A stretch of 64,000 nucleotides of DNA, from the NCBI GenBank assembly GCA_021234535.1, contig CM037838.1:9564672-9628671 (forward strand), in the 5' to 3' direction. The stretch comes from Stichopus chloronotus (Eukaryota > Echinodermata > Holothuroidea > Aspidochirotida > Stichopodidae). Positions 51,263 through 64,000 of this stretch are shown one piece after another. The notes below the pieces were generated by a model. It was not told the DNA's origin. It saw only the letters and a list, made by a program, of their open reading frames with translations, and searched no databases. Every line of letters begins with the position of its first letter. Positions within the stretch are counted from its first letter, which is position 1. The position numbers and the translations under genes are program-made.

Positions 51263-51487
51263 TTGAACAACCTTTCTGTCAAAAACGAAAAGGTTTGGTC
51301 AAATGTATGGTTATACGATGCACATTGTTTGCCCATATTGAAGAATACTGCACACTACAGCATAAATCCTGAGGGACTCTTTTTGCCCATTTTGAAGATT
51401 ACTGCACACTACAGCATAAACCCCGAGGGACTCTTCTACTATGTCGAGAGTTACACTGTTTCATTTTTTACTTTCTTGTTTACTTAA
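51263..51487 (+). other. Small open frame with an in-frame 54-bp tandem duplication
   Basis: The frame is open for 74 codons from a TTG, with no ATG start seen, to a stop at 51485-51487. Bases 51329-51382 are repeated at 51383-51436, so the 18-residue string LPILKNTAHYSINPEGLF occurs twice, with N changed to I in the second. Five bases differ between the units and four of these are synonymous in this frame. That hints at coding constraint but five sites is too few to prove it. No known domain is recognised and no splice sites are evident. It could equally be a chance duplication in non-coding DNA. Confidence 0.25.
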
Positions 51488-51604
51488 GGTTGTTTATGAA
51501 TGGTATCTTTTGTAAAAAACGACTTTGTTTCCAACTGCAAGTAGTTGGAACACCTTGGCTTATTGATCTTTGTATGAAACAACATTTTTGATAACAAAAT
51601 CGCC

Positions 51605-51950
51605 TTAAAGGGAAATACGGCGTTTGTTTTACAGGAAACATCCATACTTTTAAAACCAATGTTTGTGGATGCAGAATGATAGATTATTCAAAATAAGGAA
51701 GGACATTGTCCTTCGTTTCAAGAAATAAGTTTCTTACCGATAGAAACGTAGTTATTTGTTGCTCAACACTAATTTGTTCACCCAAACTTTTCAAAATTCA
51801 AATGATGCATCTTCCGTGACTCATCACATGCATAATGTTTTGGTAGCTTTGGTAGATGTTTATTGATGAGACTGAATGGTTTAACAATGACTAACGTTAT
51901 TTCTTTTGTATGTCATGTTTGTGTATTCCAAACGCCCTATTGCCCTTTAA
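51605..51950. mobile_element. TTAA-bounded MITE, copy B
   Basis: The ends are TTAAAGGGAAATACGGCG (51605-51622) and CGCCCTATTGCCCTTTAA (51933-51950), inverse complements at 16 of 18 positions. Removing the flanking TTAA leaves an element of 338 bases, almost the same length as the MITE at 39945-40283 (339) and with the same AGGG start, though the interiors are not clearly related. It is the better-preserved sister of 48981-49306. No coding capacity is seen, so any movement would have relied on another element's transposase. Confidence 0.8.
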
Positions 51951-54411
51951 TTTTCAAACAGCCCCTGATTCATAACGCTTGATTAGAGATGACTTACAAA
52001 ACAAAGGCATTCAAACATCAACTGCACGGTAAAAAGAAGAAAAAAATCATGACTAAGCTGGTTTGCATAACAAAATATCGTAAAAAAATAATAGTATTTA
52101 CATAAAAAAAGGACCTAGGAGTTTGAAAATTGTGTCTATCAACAAATGCATTTAATCCAAATAGTTACAGTACGGAAGAGTATTGGTAATGAATAAATGG
52201 ATTTCGAAACAATTTTGCAAAAAACTTTGTTGAAAACTTTTGGAAGATTGAAGTTTTTCGTGTTATTACATTTTTGTTTGTTTGTGTTTGTTTATTTTTT
52301 TATTTCAAAATTAATGTTTGTCCAATGACAGCGTATACATGCGAATTCAGAGAAATGCAAAATAATGTTAAAAGGTCTGTAAATTTAGATGTATTTATCT
52401 TTACAGCAGTAAAATTTGGTTGAAAAAAAAGATCAAAATGGTTCTTCAAATAAAAATGTTAAACAAAATTTCCTTATTGTGACAATACAAGCTGTCAGTA
52501 AGGATACACAAAATTTCTTTTAAAAGTAAAATACATTTTCTAATTCTAAGTAACAGAGTCTTTGAAATTACAGAAATTTCTAACAGTGTAGTAAACATTA
52601 CATTAAAGAAGAAATTCTTGTTTCTATGCGATTCTTTTATCAATACTATACCTTATCACAATGTAATTTAAACTGTGTTTGTCTAGCATTTTTCAAAGCG
52701 AGTTGTGGATAATTTTATAAGTGAAATATGAGCACTTCTGTTGCGTCATGTTCAATTCCTTACTGGAGGAAAGTAGTTCGTCTAATAAAGATGAAACTGG
52801 CACACTATTGGTCTAGCTGGACGAGTTATTGTACTAAAGGTCATTTCTAACAAAACCATTAAAATTCTAAGACCTAATTTTGATGAGGGAAGGAGGTCGA
52901 GGCAGTCGAACTCTAATTACCGCTTTAAGCCGAGAGTACAGTTTGGATTAGTTGTGGATGCATTTCTCAAAGTGACCAGTTTTGTTTAGACGGCTAATGA
53001 ATGTGTATAGCCCCAAAGCGTTTGATCACCATTTAATATCTTTGATGTGTAAGTTTACGACCCAGTGACGAAAAATGTTTTCCATCTGGAAGAGATCAAA
53101 AACAAAAAGGGATTTTCGATTCTCTAATGGGTCTGCGTAAAAGTGTTCAAGTGTCGAAATGTTATATACCGATAAAGGGAGAGACAGAGAGGCTCTGAGA
53201 GAGAAAGAAATTAAGACAAAATCGAAGGAATCCATTAACGGCAAGTAAACCATTTCTGTTACTTGTTGGAATTAAAAAGCTCGTTGACATTTAGGTTGTT
53301 TGTTTTTTCTTTTAAAATCATTTCCGCTTTTGGAGGATTTTATGTGGTCACTGAAATGCAATGGATGAATTTACAATTTATTTTGAGCCTCCCCCAGCAA
53401 AATTCATTGTCCTCTGTATCAAGAGAATATTTCGGCTTCGTCTTTCAAAATATATCAGAAAATATGTAATCGTGAGTGAAAGAGGTGACTGGAACAAGAA
53501 ATCTATCTATGATTGTATCATAACCATCATTAAAATGATACCAGTTTAAACGGTTATACGCCTTTTTTTCGTTGAACAAAGGCGACATGCACAATTTAAA
53601 AATATAGCCTTTCTACACTAGTAACACTGACAACTCTTCCTTAGTACTGTATGTGTCGTTGAAAGGAGTTATGTGCCTTTCTTTACAAAGATGATGAGGT
53701 ATCATAAAAGAATACATCTAGCAAGAGAGAGAGAAATAAAAACGGACGAGCGACAATAAACTAACAAACAAGAGAACACAACAAAGACAAACAATGTTAA
53801 TGAATCAAACAAAGAGAAACAAAAAGAAAAAAGAGACCGAGAAAAAAGATTAAAGTGAATTTATTGTCTTTCATTTTCCTTCGTTTACATGGCTGATTTA
53901 TCCGTAATCATTTTGTCATCACTCTCCAGTTTTTGCTCATGCCATACTCTGTCTCCACTAATATATAATTTCACTCGTTACTTTCATCTTATTTTTTTTC
54001 AATGTTTTCTGCTCTCAATTTCTCATACTACACAGTTTTGTAAATAAACCAACCGTAAAAAGTCCTTAAGTGAGGGAAATTGACTTTTGGAGTGCCTTAA
54101 TAGGAGGACTGCACGAAGGTTGGTATCAGGTAAGGGAAAAAATAATAATCCCAGACATTTACTTTAAAAGCTTTTTTTTCGAGATAGATCAAAATATTAT
54201 AGAAACCAAAACATTAGGAGTAATTACTGACATTCATAGAGCGGGAAATTTCTAATTTGAAGAAGATGGACAACATATGCATAACATTATTTAATGTAAA
54301 TAGCTGGAATAGGTTTATTCATTTTTACGCGCTTGCAAAAGGACAAATTCAAAAGAAATAACTTTTTTTTATTGTTTCTTAACTTTCTTCACTTTCATTA
54401 AGCTGCAGACT
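51951..54411. other. Non-coding stretch
   Basis: No gene is recognised. It is purine- and A-rich at 53720-53850 (AAACAAAGA-type words) and contains A/T homopolymers. Confidence 0.5.
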
Positions 54412-54782
54412 GTTTTTCGCAATTTCGAATCGCGCAAACTAGGCGCAAAAAATTGTGGGTTTCACAGAAGATAAACAAACCAGGGAACAGCTCCACGAGC
54501 AACCGAGCTCACCGTACATAGCGTGAAAACGTGCACTTTTCAACAGATTGCAGTACAATTTGTTAGACAAAAATTGCTGTTTAGGTACTGTTCAAGACAC
54601 AAAACTGCAGGTGCGAACCTTTAGTACATTTGCAATTGTTATAAAAATTGCCGAGGATTTGAATGCATTCCAAAATAAACTTAAGTCTTTCTTTGGCACG
54701 TGTTGTAGATAGGTGCCACAGTATGTTTCTTTATCTTCCTATTTCCAGAATATGCACATGCGCAGTCGTGATTGCGAAAAAC
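54412..54782 (-). mobile_element. MITE-like element, copy 2, inverse orientation to 31032-31372
   Basis: The left end, GTTTTTCGCAATTTCGAATC, is the inverse complement of the right end (GACTGCGCATG-type phrase then ATTGCGAAAAAC in complement form). The similarity of the two ends extends further inward, with AGAAGATAAACAAAC on the left and its near-complement GTTTCTTTATCTTCC on the right, giving imperfect terminal repeats of about 70 bases. The interior is colinear with the copy at 31032 when reversed. No protein is encoded. Confidence 0.75.
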
Positions 54783-55515
54783 CTTTTTCGACTCTATGGT
54801 GATTAGTTTGCTTCTATTTATCAACGCCTGTATACCGCATCGCAGTGCATATTTTCATAGTGACAGTGTATGAAACATTCGCAATTTGCGACAAGATTGA
54901 CTGAAATCGTTCGCAGAAAGAAATGATATTAAAAAGATTTTTTTTTTTTGTATACATCATCATTGTCTATATGTTAAACGAGATCGACATATGACAATTC
55001 AAATCGTCATCGGCATCTGCCATTTTCTCGCGATCCTATTGGACAATAACAGCACATGACAGCTTCTAGAATTCTAACTGGACGAAACTGTCATATGTAA
55101 ACTTAAATCTTACAAATGACAGTTTCTTCCGATCAGAAGATGCTAGAAGATGTCATGTGAAATCAACCATCTGAATATTCATTACTAGCATATTCCCCAG
55201 GGTCAAGCGTACTTATTTTACACGTTTAGTCGTTATATTAAAGATTTTGATATCATATGGGCGAATTTATTACTTGAAATCTATTTACATCTCCAAATTG
55301 TCTGACTGGTGCAAATTAAATACTTAGTAAGCTTTCTGACATGAAATTTTACATTTGATTTTTACTCAATCACTTTGAGACTGAAACATTACGTTATTAC
55401 GCACTTTATATAATTTCTTCCTTTTTCTCTTTCCGTTTGTCTTAAAAAATTTTCCTTGCTTTTTTCTTCTTTAGTAAAAGTTTTTATGGTGTACAACCAT
55501 TCAATTCAGTTCATA

Positions 55516-55557
<42 letters not shown>

Positions 55558-58380
55558 CCTCTCTCTCTCTCTATTTCGTTCTGGTGTAAATAATACTTTT
55601 TTTTTCTAAATACATATGGTATCTCCTAAATCAGAGATTGAAATCAAGTTACGCACGAAATGAGCTCAGTCGTTTCCAAATTACGAAAATATTTAATTTG
55701 TCTTTTGTGGCAATCAGACAATATAGAAAAAGAAAAATGGATAATATTTCATAATGACAGGTTTAAATTCGTCACTGTGATGGTAAGTATTGTGCTCATG
55801 AACTTTTGGTCTGAAATCACGTGATACACGGAAATGTAAAAGTCTATATATGAGTCTCCCTCTCAACTATTTCCTACTGACATAGTGATCACTGGTCACC
55901 ATATAAACATCGAAGGCTGTCCCTTCGACCCCACTTTGCCTCAGTAGCGTGACCAAAGGAAGAAATAAAGTGTCAACTTGGTAGCACCCCATAATCGGTT
56001 TGTCCAACAAGTAATGTACTTATATAATTCTGATTTGATTGGTCACATTAGCCTGCACATGTTGCATAATGGGAACCAACAACGCGTTGCTGTTAAGAAC
56101 TCGATCTTCAATGGAAAGTCGTCGTGTGTTTAACTTACGTGTTTATATTGTACAGAGAAAACGCTTTATGCTTCCCTCTTAGCCAGTAATCTAAACTGTG
56201 CAATGAAACATGACCAAATTCAGGCGCTGTACCTGCAGCGGTCCTCTGTTACAGATGCTAAGGGCCAATATGAAGGTAAAATATTATAGCGTAACGAACA
56301 CGATTAAAACATGTCATGAGTTGGTATGGAGAATAATGCCTTTACACACCTACGCTCCTCGTAACGCATTCTAAATTTGAACTTTGTTACAGAATGCAAT
56401 GTTTTAATTGAAACGTATGTGAAATTGCATCTATCTTCAACTGTCAAAATTTAAAAAAAAGGACATCTGCGCGCATGTCCGCAGTCAGTCTCGATTCGGG
56501 GTGTGGGAGATTCGGGTGTGGGGAAGGGGGGACAGAAATAGGAGACGCTGGCACATGTGACTTACTGTTACTGATTCTTTTCAACGAAGAATTTTAGTTT
56601 GCAAACAGTTTTAGGTTAGCCTCCTGTCCAATCCTTTCTCATCCAATTACTTGGGGACCGTCGACACCCCCCGGCTGGAGATTGTACTTAATTTTATATA
56701 TTTTAGATGACACTTTACGACTGGATTTAATTTTGAAGTTCATAAATTTAAACACAACTCTCTTAATGCCGCATATATCTTGAGACAGCGTGAGAGAGAG
56801 AGAGCGGAGAGAAAAACAAAATCCACACATCACCTTACTAGCTTTCCTGATAAATTTAACCAACGCACTCTTACGCGGTTACAAAAATTTCCCTTCTTAT
56901 CATTCACTATTTATAATTTTCTATAAGAACGTGGAGGTTCAATGTCAGTGGACCAGCTGTAATTTTGGTTTAAATATTTTCCTTCCCTTACAAAGTACTT
57001 TGTACACTTACCCTCAGTGATTTGGGTCTCGAATTTTCATTGTACTTTTTCCTGAGACTGTTTTTTGGTATGTACCAATTACAACTACCATTCTAATAGA
57101 AAAAAAAAGAAAAAAGAAAACAAATAAGAAGGAATGAACAAAAAAAAAAGAAATTTGTTGGAGACTTGTCATTGTACTTTTCTTTTCTTAATAAAGATCA
57201 AGCCAAGCTCCAGCGACCACAGTCAACACGACGTTGAGTTTGAAACGATCGTTTATTTTCGTCAACAATCTCTTTTACGAGCATCTGAAACCGTCGATCG
57301 TAACTTTCTCTTTGTTCACCAGGGCTCAAAATACCCGTAAAATACCACGAGAGTTTGATTAAACGTACACTCGACGTACAGTTACCAGCATTTTTTGTGC
57401 TTTTTATTTTTTTCCTTCTTTTTCATTTCTTTAACAACCATGTAAGCTCTTTATACAAAAAATACTATACTTTGTTCTCCTTGGCAATCAAAAACGGTAT
57501 GGAATTGATACGTGTATTAAATAGACCATCCAACCAGTAGTTAAACTCCTTTATGACTTGCATTTTACTTGAAAACTGCATCTGCATTGAGAACACATCA
57601 GAGGTAAAAGGTTAAACCTTTCGAATGACGTCAGAATTTTAGTTTAGTGAGTCAATAAACCAAACGCGCCTGCTGTCAGCCATCATGAATCCGAGACTAT
57701 CGTCGATTGCTGGTGAGCATTCCGTCATCGACACAAACCTCTGACGAAATTTGTACTTTACCCAGAATTCATCTCTTTTGGAGATGAAAACAATACTGCT
57801 GAATATATACAACAAACAAAATAACATTTTCTACCCTGATATGTATATTATTAAAGTCAGATTATTGTGGAAAAAAATTGAGTAAAATTTTGGAAATTTC
57901 AGTAGTACAGTAAAATGAATAGACCGTTGAGAAGAAACCACTCAAAAAGTCATGTCAACTGTTAACTGACTACATAAAGGCTAAGTTGGTATACATATTT
58001 CTTGTCTGCAATTCATGTAGTTTTGTTGCACAGCAAGAGGCACCCAGGTACCTGGTTTCTGGGTACTTGTGCAGATATGTGTACACCAGATTCGCCATGT
58101 GTGTCTCGTTTAAGGTTCACTTGTTAACCATCAGGAAACAGAAGCCGATGTTTGTAACGAATCGGTTATTCATCTGTCATACCTGACTAGAGGTTTGATC
58201 CATGAGGCTGTCTAGTGACATGGCAGAAAGCGATAGACACCCACAAGACGAGCGTAGCGATCATTTATTCCCATGGAGGTAAGTCGAAACCGGTGACAAT
58301 GGAGTAAGTGAGATGGACAATAATTGCAAAGGTAAAAAAAAATACAAAAAGACCCACTAGTTTTCCGCGATTCTATACAC
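54783..58380. other. Non-coding stretch
   Basis: No gene is recognised. It contains the CT repeat described separately, a TCACGTGA at 55817-55824, a TGACGTCA at 57626-57633 and many homopolymers. Confidence 0.5.
55518..55573. repeat. (CT)n microsatellite, interrupted
   Basis: CT dinucleotides fill 55518-55555 and resume at 55559-55571 after a short CCAC interruption. Confidence 0.9.
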
Positions 58381-58382
58381 AC

Positions 58383-58495
58383 AGATATGGATATAGATAT
58401 GGATACAGATATAGATGATATAGATATAGATAATATAGATATAGAAGATATAGATGATAAAGATATAGGTAGAGATGATATAGATGTAGATATAT
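58383..58495. repeat. Imperfect (GATATA)n hexamer-like repeat
   Basis: GATATA and GATGATATA words repeat for about 110 bases. One frame therefore reads as a run of Asp and Ile, which is a composition effect. Confidence 0.9.
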
Positions 58496-58564
58496 ACAAT
58501 AATAATTCATATATTCATAATAATTCAATATTCATAATAATATATACAATAATAATTATAAAAT

Positions 58565-58599
58565 GTAATAAGTAATATGTGAGACATATGACTTATTAC
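58565..58599. repeat. Tight hairpin, 16-bp stem and 3-base loop
   Basis: GTAATAAGTAATATGT at 58565-58580 pairs with 58584-58599 at 15 of 16 positions across a GAG loop. It sits at the end of an AT-rich patch after the GATATA repeat. A cruciform or a palindromic transposon relic are possible readings. Confidence 0.5.
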
Positions 58600-61500
58600 G
58601 TATTGTAAAAAAATTAATTCTATGGATATTTTATGGGATGGTCCACGCTGTACCACCTGCAGAGGATAAGGGTCGTGTGATGGAAATGGCACTTGGGAGT
58701 ATTGGATATATTAATCATGGAAAGAGTTTTATAATACCATCAAAATCCATCAAATATTGACGATGGTACAGGAATATTGCCCTCCCACACCTGCATCATG
58801 AATAAGCATTGGCTAAGTATGCAAATGTGTGTCAATCAAAAGATTGACTCCTCTGATATGTCTCATGTTATCCTCTGTTTACTCAACCTTCATTTCAATT
58901 GAGAATTTGTAAGGCCAGAGGGTTTTATTTTGGAAGCATATATTTTCTTTTTCAAAAGTATCGATATCACTTACCAGTGTTAAACCAGGTAAATAAGTAA
59001 CTAAGAGACAATACAAGAAAGAGTTAAAAAAGAAATGCTGGCACTGTGCAACAATCAAAATCATCTGTTTGCCACTTTGAAAGTGATATCTCTAAAATGG
59101 TGTTAGATATGAACAACATTCCAACGGATTGTCATTTATGGTTTACCTCTGCAACTTGTGAATGAACCCATCTCTTTTCTAGATGCATGCTACACCATCT
59201 TAAGTAAAATATTTTGTCGTTGTTTGGTGCTTATTGTTAAATGGTTATTTTCTTTTTTATTCCCGAGTAGTGGATCTTCTTGCTAGGTTTTCTAGAGAAC
59301 TTTACCAGAGCACAACCTCAGTACCGACTACCCACGACCCGAAGAGATTCGACGTTGCGTATAATCGTGGTAGTATGGTCCGTCCTACGATTTCATCGAT
59401 CTTCGTGCACAAGTCTTTTGTAATTTAACCAATGAGAGAGTAGTATAAGGTCACATGACGACTCTGCTCGACATGCAGAATAGCCAATAATAAAGCATGT
59501 AGGTCATTTGGATTCAGGAAATGGGTGCAGAGACTTTTCTTTGTCTCTAATCCTTTGTTCCCTCTTTTCTTTTTCTTCCGTTCACTTTATTCTTTTTTTC
59601 TCTTCCTTCTTCTTTTTTAGTTTCTCCTTTTTCTTTCTTTCCTCCTTTCTCTTTCTTCTCCTTTTTTCTTGGTATCGTTTATCCGTCCTGTTTCTCCCCG
59701 TCTCTTTTTCTGCCTGTCTCTTTCTTCGTTTCTGTTTTTGCTTTTCCTTTACTCCCTTCCTTGTTTACACTGTAAATGTAAAAACCAAAAGAACAACCCC
59801 CATCTTCATTGTAATGCATATTGAGGAAACCAAAATAAATAGATGTGAATCATGAGACCCTCATCCACAGTTACTTGAGAGCCATGGTTGAGATCTTGTG
59901 TTGCTAACGCATCATATCAACCAGCTGCTAAAGGGGTTCTGTGAAAATATTGACCCATATTAAGCCATATTAAGCCCATCTTTTCCGTCCATTTTACATC
60001 ATGACTATGTATGCAATCCATAACGACGTAACGTAACTGTACTATATTTTAAAGAGAACTGTAGCAAATACTCTTAGACCATTAAAATTCAACATGTCCA
60101 ATGTAAGTCCTGCCTACTCATTACTATACATGAACACTACAGCAAATTGGTACACGTCAACCGACCTTGTCCTACTTAGATGTGATACATGACAATAACC
60201 AGCGCCACGTTTCTTGGAAGTTTACCTTTACAAGTCGCTTGCTAGGAGATATGTTAGTAATAATTTCACCTTTACGAAGGTTATCTGATCGTAAAGGAGG
60301 TATATGCAACTTCAAAACCTATAAATTTTTTGTAGGCATATAACATAATATCACCTTTTTTATATTTTGCTTCACCCTTTGATATTCCTTAAAATAAAAT
60401 ACAATTATCCAACCGCAATCCCAAAGGACCAAACGGAAACGCTTGAAATGATATTTCAATAACAAAGGTATGTTCAATCATCTCTTATGACAATAACATA
60501 AATTAGTCAATTCAGTCGCAACAGTGAAGTTTACAAATCAATGTGATAAGCAAAATAACATTGCAACTTACAACACGATTTCCGGAAACGTTACATTTAA
60601 AATTAATGTTAAACAAAACTTGCCGCGAAGATGGTTCCACGGATAAACTGATTTTAACGAAACCTTCTAAAGTTACATGAAAATGAGCAATGACTCCCGT
60701 TAACGTCAGTACAAGAAACGATAGAGAGGAAGTAGTAATAATAACATCCTATAACAATGTACACGATACATTTGTGAAATCAGTTTGAGCATTCGATTTC
60801 ATAACAGACGAAACTTTTGTAAACAGCATCAATTCAAATGTAGAATTCATGTAATCAAAGTAATCAAAACGAGCGATCGAAACGTTTCTTTAGCGCATGA
60901 AGTCGGTACATCCTCATGGTCCCATGATCAACAGAAGTAAATTCGTAAATATGTCTAAGTCTGGATAACTCTTTAGCATATTCCATCGACGATGCTGGTC
61001 ATTACAGACAATTCATTTGAGGATACCCCCCTTGACTGTGACGTAACAGTGAAACAGTGAAGTCCCCTCCTCGAGGGCAAGCTACTAAACTTAACACGTG
61101 TACGTTGCGTCTCTGTCATTATCTGATCTATACGTGCCCGAACTAGCCATAGATTGTATTCGATTCTTTACCTTCATCGATGGCGCCCTTATTTGTTTTT
61201 TTATGGGAACGCCTACGCAAGGTATGCTACATTAAACCCACCCACGTGGTATCCCATTGTAGAGATCAATTAAAATGAAACCGAAACGTTCTTTGTTTTT
61301 TTATATATTTCCAAGTTTCTATGCGTCACAGCTCCTGTGATGCAATGTTCTAAATCTTTCTACGGCTTGCCGTCGTTTAGGGAAGTTTTAACGACACAAA
61401 CAGAACATAACGCAAGCAGTTACTGATGTTAAAAGAGATACTATAATGTCACAATTTAGTTCTTCACTAAAAAGTAGATAAACATTTCACAAAAGGAGCA

Positions 61501-64000
61501 CTCTATAGTTAACATCGGATGTCGTGTTTCCTTTTTCTTTGTTATTCCGTCGCTTCCGTGACTGTAATTTCTTCCAATTAGGATCGAGGTATCAACGTGA
61601 CCCCCAACATTGGTTTCGTTCAAGTTGTTTTAATGTTGCGAATGTTTACAGTGCCGTAAATAGGGTTTATTTTGTTATTGACTGCCAACAGGTTTCAGAT
61701 ATTTAGAGTAACGGTCAATAAGGATAACAATGCCAGACTATTCGCTTGGTTGAGGCCATCACTCAGACGGTGCCACTCAAATGCCTCCAGTTGATGGGGA
61801 TGAAGATTTTAAATCAAAATTATAGTTCCGTTCACTCCGAATTCCTCGAAAGGAAGAACTGATAACAAGATGAAACGGATAAGATCGCCAGTCTCATAAA
61901 ATTAAATGTTGATCTAAAACTGCCAATTCATAGTTCAAATTTTGTTTCAGTTTTAGCTCTGTTGCTAAATGTTGCCGTTTCTCCTAACCCCCCAAACTCT
62001 CGGGCAAGTGCCTTAGAAAAGGCCTAAAGAAGCTGGTTTTGAGTGGTAAATGTTAAACAAAACAAATTTATGGAAAAAAGGTTTTAAACTTAGTTCGGCC
62101 TTTATTACACCTGTTAAAGTTTGCTTGACTATGATTCCAATTTTCCAGTTTGTCGTTGCAATGAATGAAAGCGACGGAAGCTGCCTGACTTGGAATGAAT
62201 TTCTGATCGTTGGTCGGTCAAAATGTTATAGGTGTTACTCATGCATGTTGGTAAAAATCTTCAAACTACTTCTACCTCATATATTATGACTTCAACAGGT
62301 GTAATCTCTGATCACAAATTATGTCGATAGTGTGCACATTTTCTTCATGCCAAAGATAATAATGAGAAGTCATACATACTTCCTATTGTCGAATTTCATG
62401 TCAGGGGACGAAGGACGTAAAATGCAGATCGACAATGTTTTGTCTATCTCGCACAAAACAATGGTGGTACTTTGTCTATCGCGCAGGAACATTGTTGGCA
62501 GGTTGCGAATCTTATTCACCTTTACTAGGGGTTTGTTTTCAATACAAATTTGTAAACCCAAATGTTCTTCTTTCCTTTTGTCTTTCCTACCAAATTTCAT
62601 TTTGTGTGTGTAAACAAGTTTAATCAACTTTAAAATTGGGCATTAACTGTAGGAAAATTTTCTCTCTTGGCTTAATGCTCTCTGGATGCACACGGGCTGC
62701 GTCAAACTGCATGGCTTGCATTAACTCCGATTTTGCATTGTCTTACCACAAATCACGGTCCAGGGTTGATTAATCTTTCATTATAAATAAAATGAAGAAC
62801 ATTTGAAAATCAAACATTAAATAAGAATGTTGTACACATCATTTATTTAAAACTAAAAAAAAATGAGCCTCTTATAGGACTATCAATAAGAGTAAAGAAA
62901 AAGAAAACCGAGATAAATGGTGCATGACGATAAACATACAAAAAAAGCCTTTTGCAATGACTGATGCTGGAAGAGTTAAATGAATATGTCATTAAATTGC
63001 AAATTCCGATATAAACTAATTTGTAATAACGATTAGTTTTTGTGCGAAGGCAACAAGGAAACGGTTTTCATATTTCAAAGTAATTTCCCGCAAACATGGA
63101 ACGTCGAGTTCTCCTCTAGGTGCAATCACACATTTCAATAAATATTTATCGATTGCAAAGTTATACACTTTCAAATAACGTAGGATATTAAAGCAAACAC
63201 AGTGCTGATGGAGTAAAGTGGCTCAATATACCTCACGTGAAAGTATTTAGTTGTTTGACTAATTTTCTTATTGTTTCTGTCCATACAGAATACTTACTGT
63301 GAGCTTCATTTAGACTTTCTGTTGATGGATTAAAATATTGATAAATAACAATATTAATACCATTTGAATTTGATTATGAGCCGTTTCTGCGTTCATCAGA
63401 GCGAATCATACAATGTACGAATGTCTGAAGAGTCACCTTGAGAAATTACAAAGAATCTTTTCTGTTAATGACGATATGTTTCAGCTTATCATTTATTAAT
63501 CATTATTAATTCGGAGACAATGTTAATGCTTTTAATGAATTGATTGAACTCAATCATGTTACGTGATTTTTAAATGTCATGTGTCAGAAAATAGGTATTA
63601 ATATCTATGTGACAAATTGGAATACGTGATGTTGTAACTCACATAACGATTTGTTCAAAAGTATAAACGTACCGACAGGACGGATTTGCCATTTGTAACG
63701 TACTCTTATGGTCTTTTAGGTTTTTTTCTTTTGCATTGTGTTTTGTATTGCATGTAGTTATATATTTTATTTTCATGCTATCGTGCATTCTTAGAGAATT
63801 TGATGTTTTGAATAGGGAGTCTTTAGTTATGGATAAGTTAATGGATCACTTATATGGTATCAAAGTAAGAAACATTCAGGTCAGTTGTGTTACATGAACC
63901 CCCTTTCCCTTGTTTCTCATCATTGGAACAGAACGTAATTCCTTGATACATTTACGTCTGAGAACTGCCTACATAGTACGGATTACAATAGCGGTTTCAC
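58600..64000. other. Non-coding stretch
   Basis: No gene is recognised to the end of the window. A pyrimidine-rich tract occupies 59534-59765, and a TCACGTGA is at 63233-63240. Open frames here, up to 115 codons, are composition-driven (the longest lies in the pyrimidine tract) and motif-free. Confidence 0.5.
59534..59765. repeat. Long polypyrimidine tract
   Basis: About 230 bases are overwhelmingly T and C on the plus strand (TTTCTTTT, CTTCTCC words) with rare purines. Such tracts can adopt triplex structures. The 115-codon open frame across it, rich in S, F and L, is a by-product. Confidence 0.8.

Noticed and set aside
58387..58575. Asp/Ile repeat protein
   Set aside because: Produced by the GATATA repeat.
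59508..59855. 115-codon F/S/L-rich membrane-like protein
   Set aside because: It is the translation of a polypyrimidine tract, so the hydrophobicity is a composition artefact.

Overview
This window looks like non-coding DNA from an animal nuclear genome. It is AT-rich, full of homopolymer and microsatellite tracts, and holds no operon-like gene arrays and no long host open reading frame. The only long recognisable protein-coding sequence belongs to decayed non-LTR retrotransposons. The L2/Rex-like LINE, the small inverted-repeat DNA elements and the GACC-rich dispersed repeats fit a marine invertebrate deuterostome such as an echinoderm. That placement is inference from repeat style; no host gene fixes it.

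Layout. Bases 1-105 are an open frame that may be the last coding piece of a gene lying to the left. From there to about 41.7 kb the sequence is mostly non-coding and carries: a GACC-rich repeat with nuclear-receptor-like sites (5.6-6.1 kb); a possible foldback element (12.3 kb); a tandem duplication (17.3 kb) and a weak signal-peptide-like reading frame (17.7 kb, minus strand); a repeat-dense zone (24.7-26.7 kb); an AT-rich inverted repeat (26.9 kb); a MITE copy (31.0 kb); a 32-bp minisatellite (35.7 kb); a TTAA-flanked MITE inserted in an older 240-bp tandem repeat (39.9-40.75 kb); and a 30-bp-stem hairpin (41.3 kb).

The centrepiece is a nearly full-length but dead L2/CR1/Rex1-like LINE at about 41.78-45.58 kb, plus strand. 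Its start codon, basic N-terminal region, endonuclease, reverse transcriptase and C-terminus can all be followed, broken by at least six frameshifts and one stop. A piece of a different Jockey/CR1-like reverse transcriptase sits antisense near its 5' end. Its 3' end is AATAAA followed at once by TATC repeats, which continue into a 503-bp TCTA/TCTG microsatellite.

The right third (46-64 kb) is again non-coding. It contains a TA tract, two TTAA-bounded MITE copies (48.98 and 51.6 kb), a small reading frame with an exact 54-bp duplication (51.3 kb), a second copy in inverse orientation of the 31.0-kb MITE (54.4 kb), CT and GATATA repeats, a tight hairpin (58.57 kb) and a long pyrimidine tract (59.5 kb). 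No intact host gene, tRNA, rRNA or CRISPR array was recognised. The most informative observations are the MITE with its paralogous empty site, the LINE-derived microsatellite, the chimeric antisense insertion that lacks a 3' end, the strong excess of the palindrome TGACGTCA, and the hairpin at 41.3 kb.
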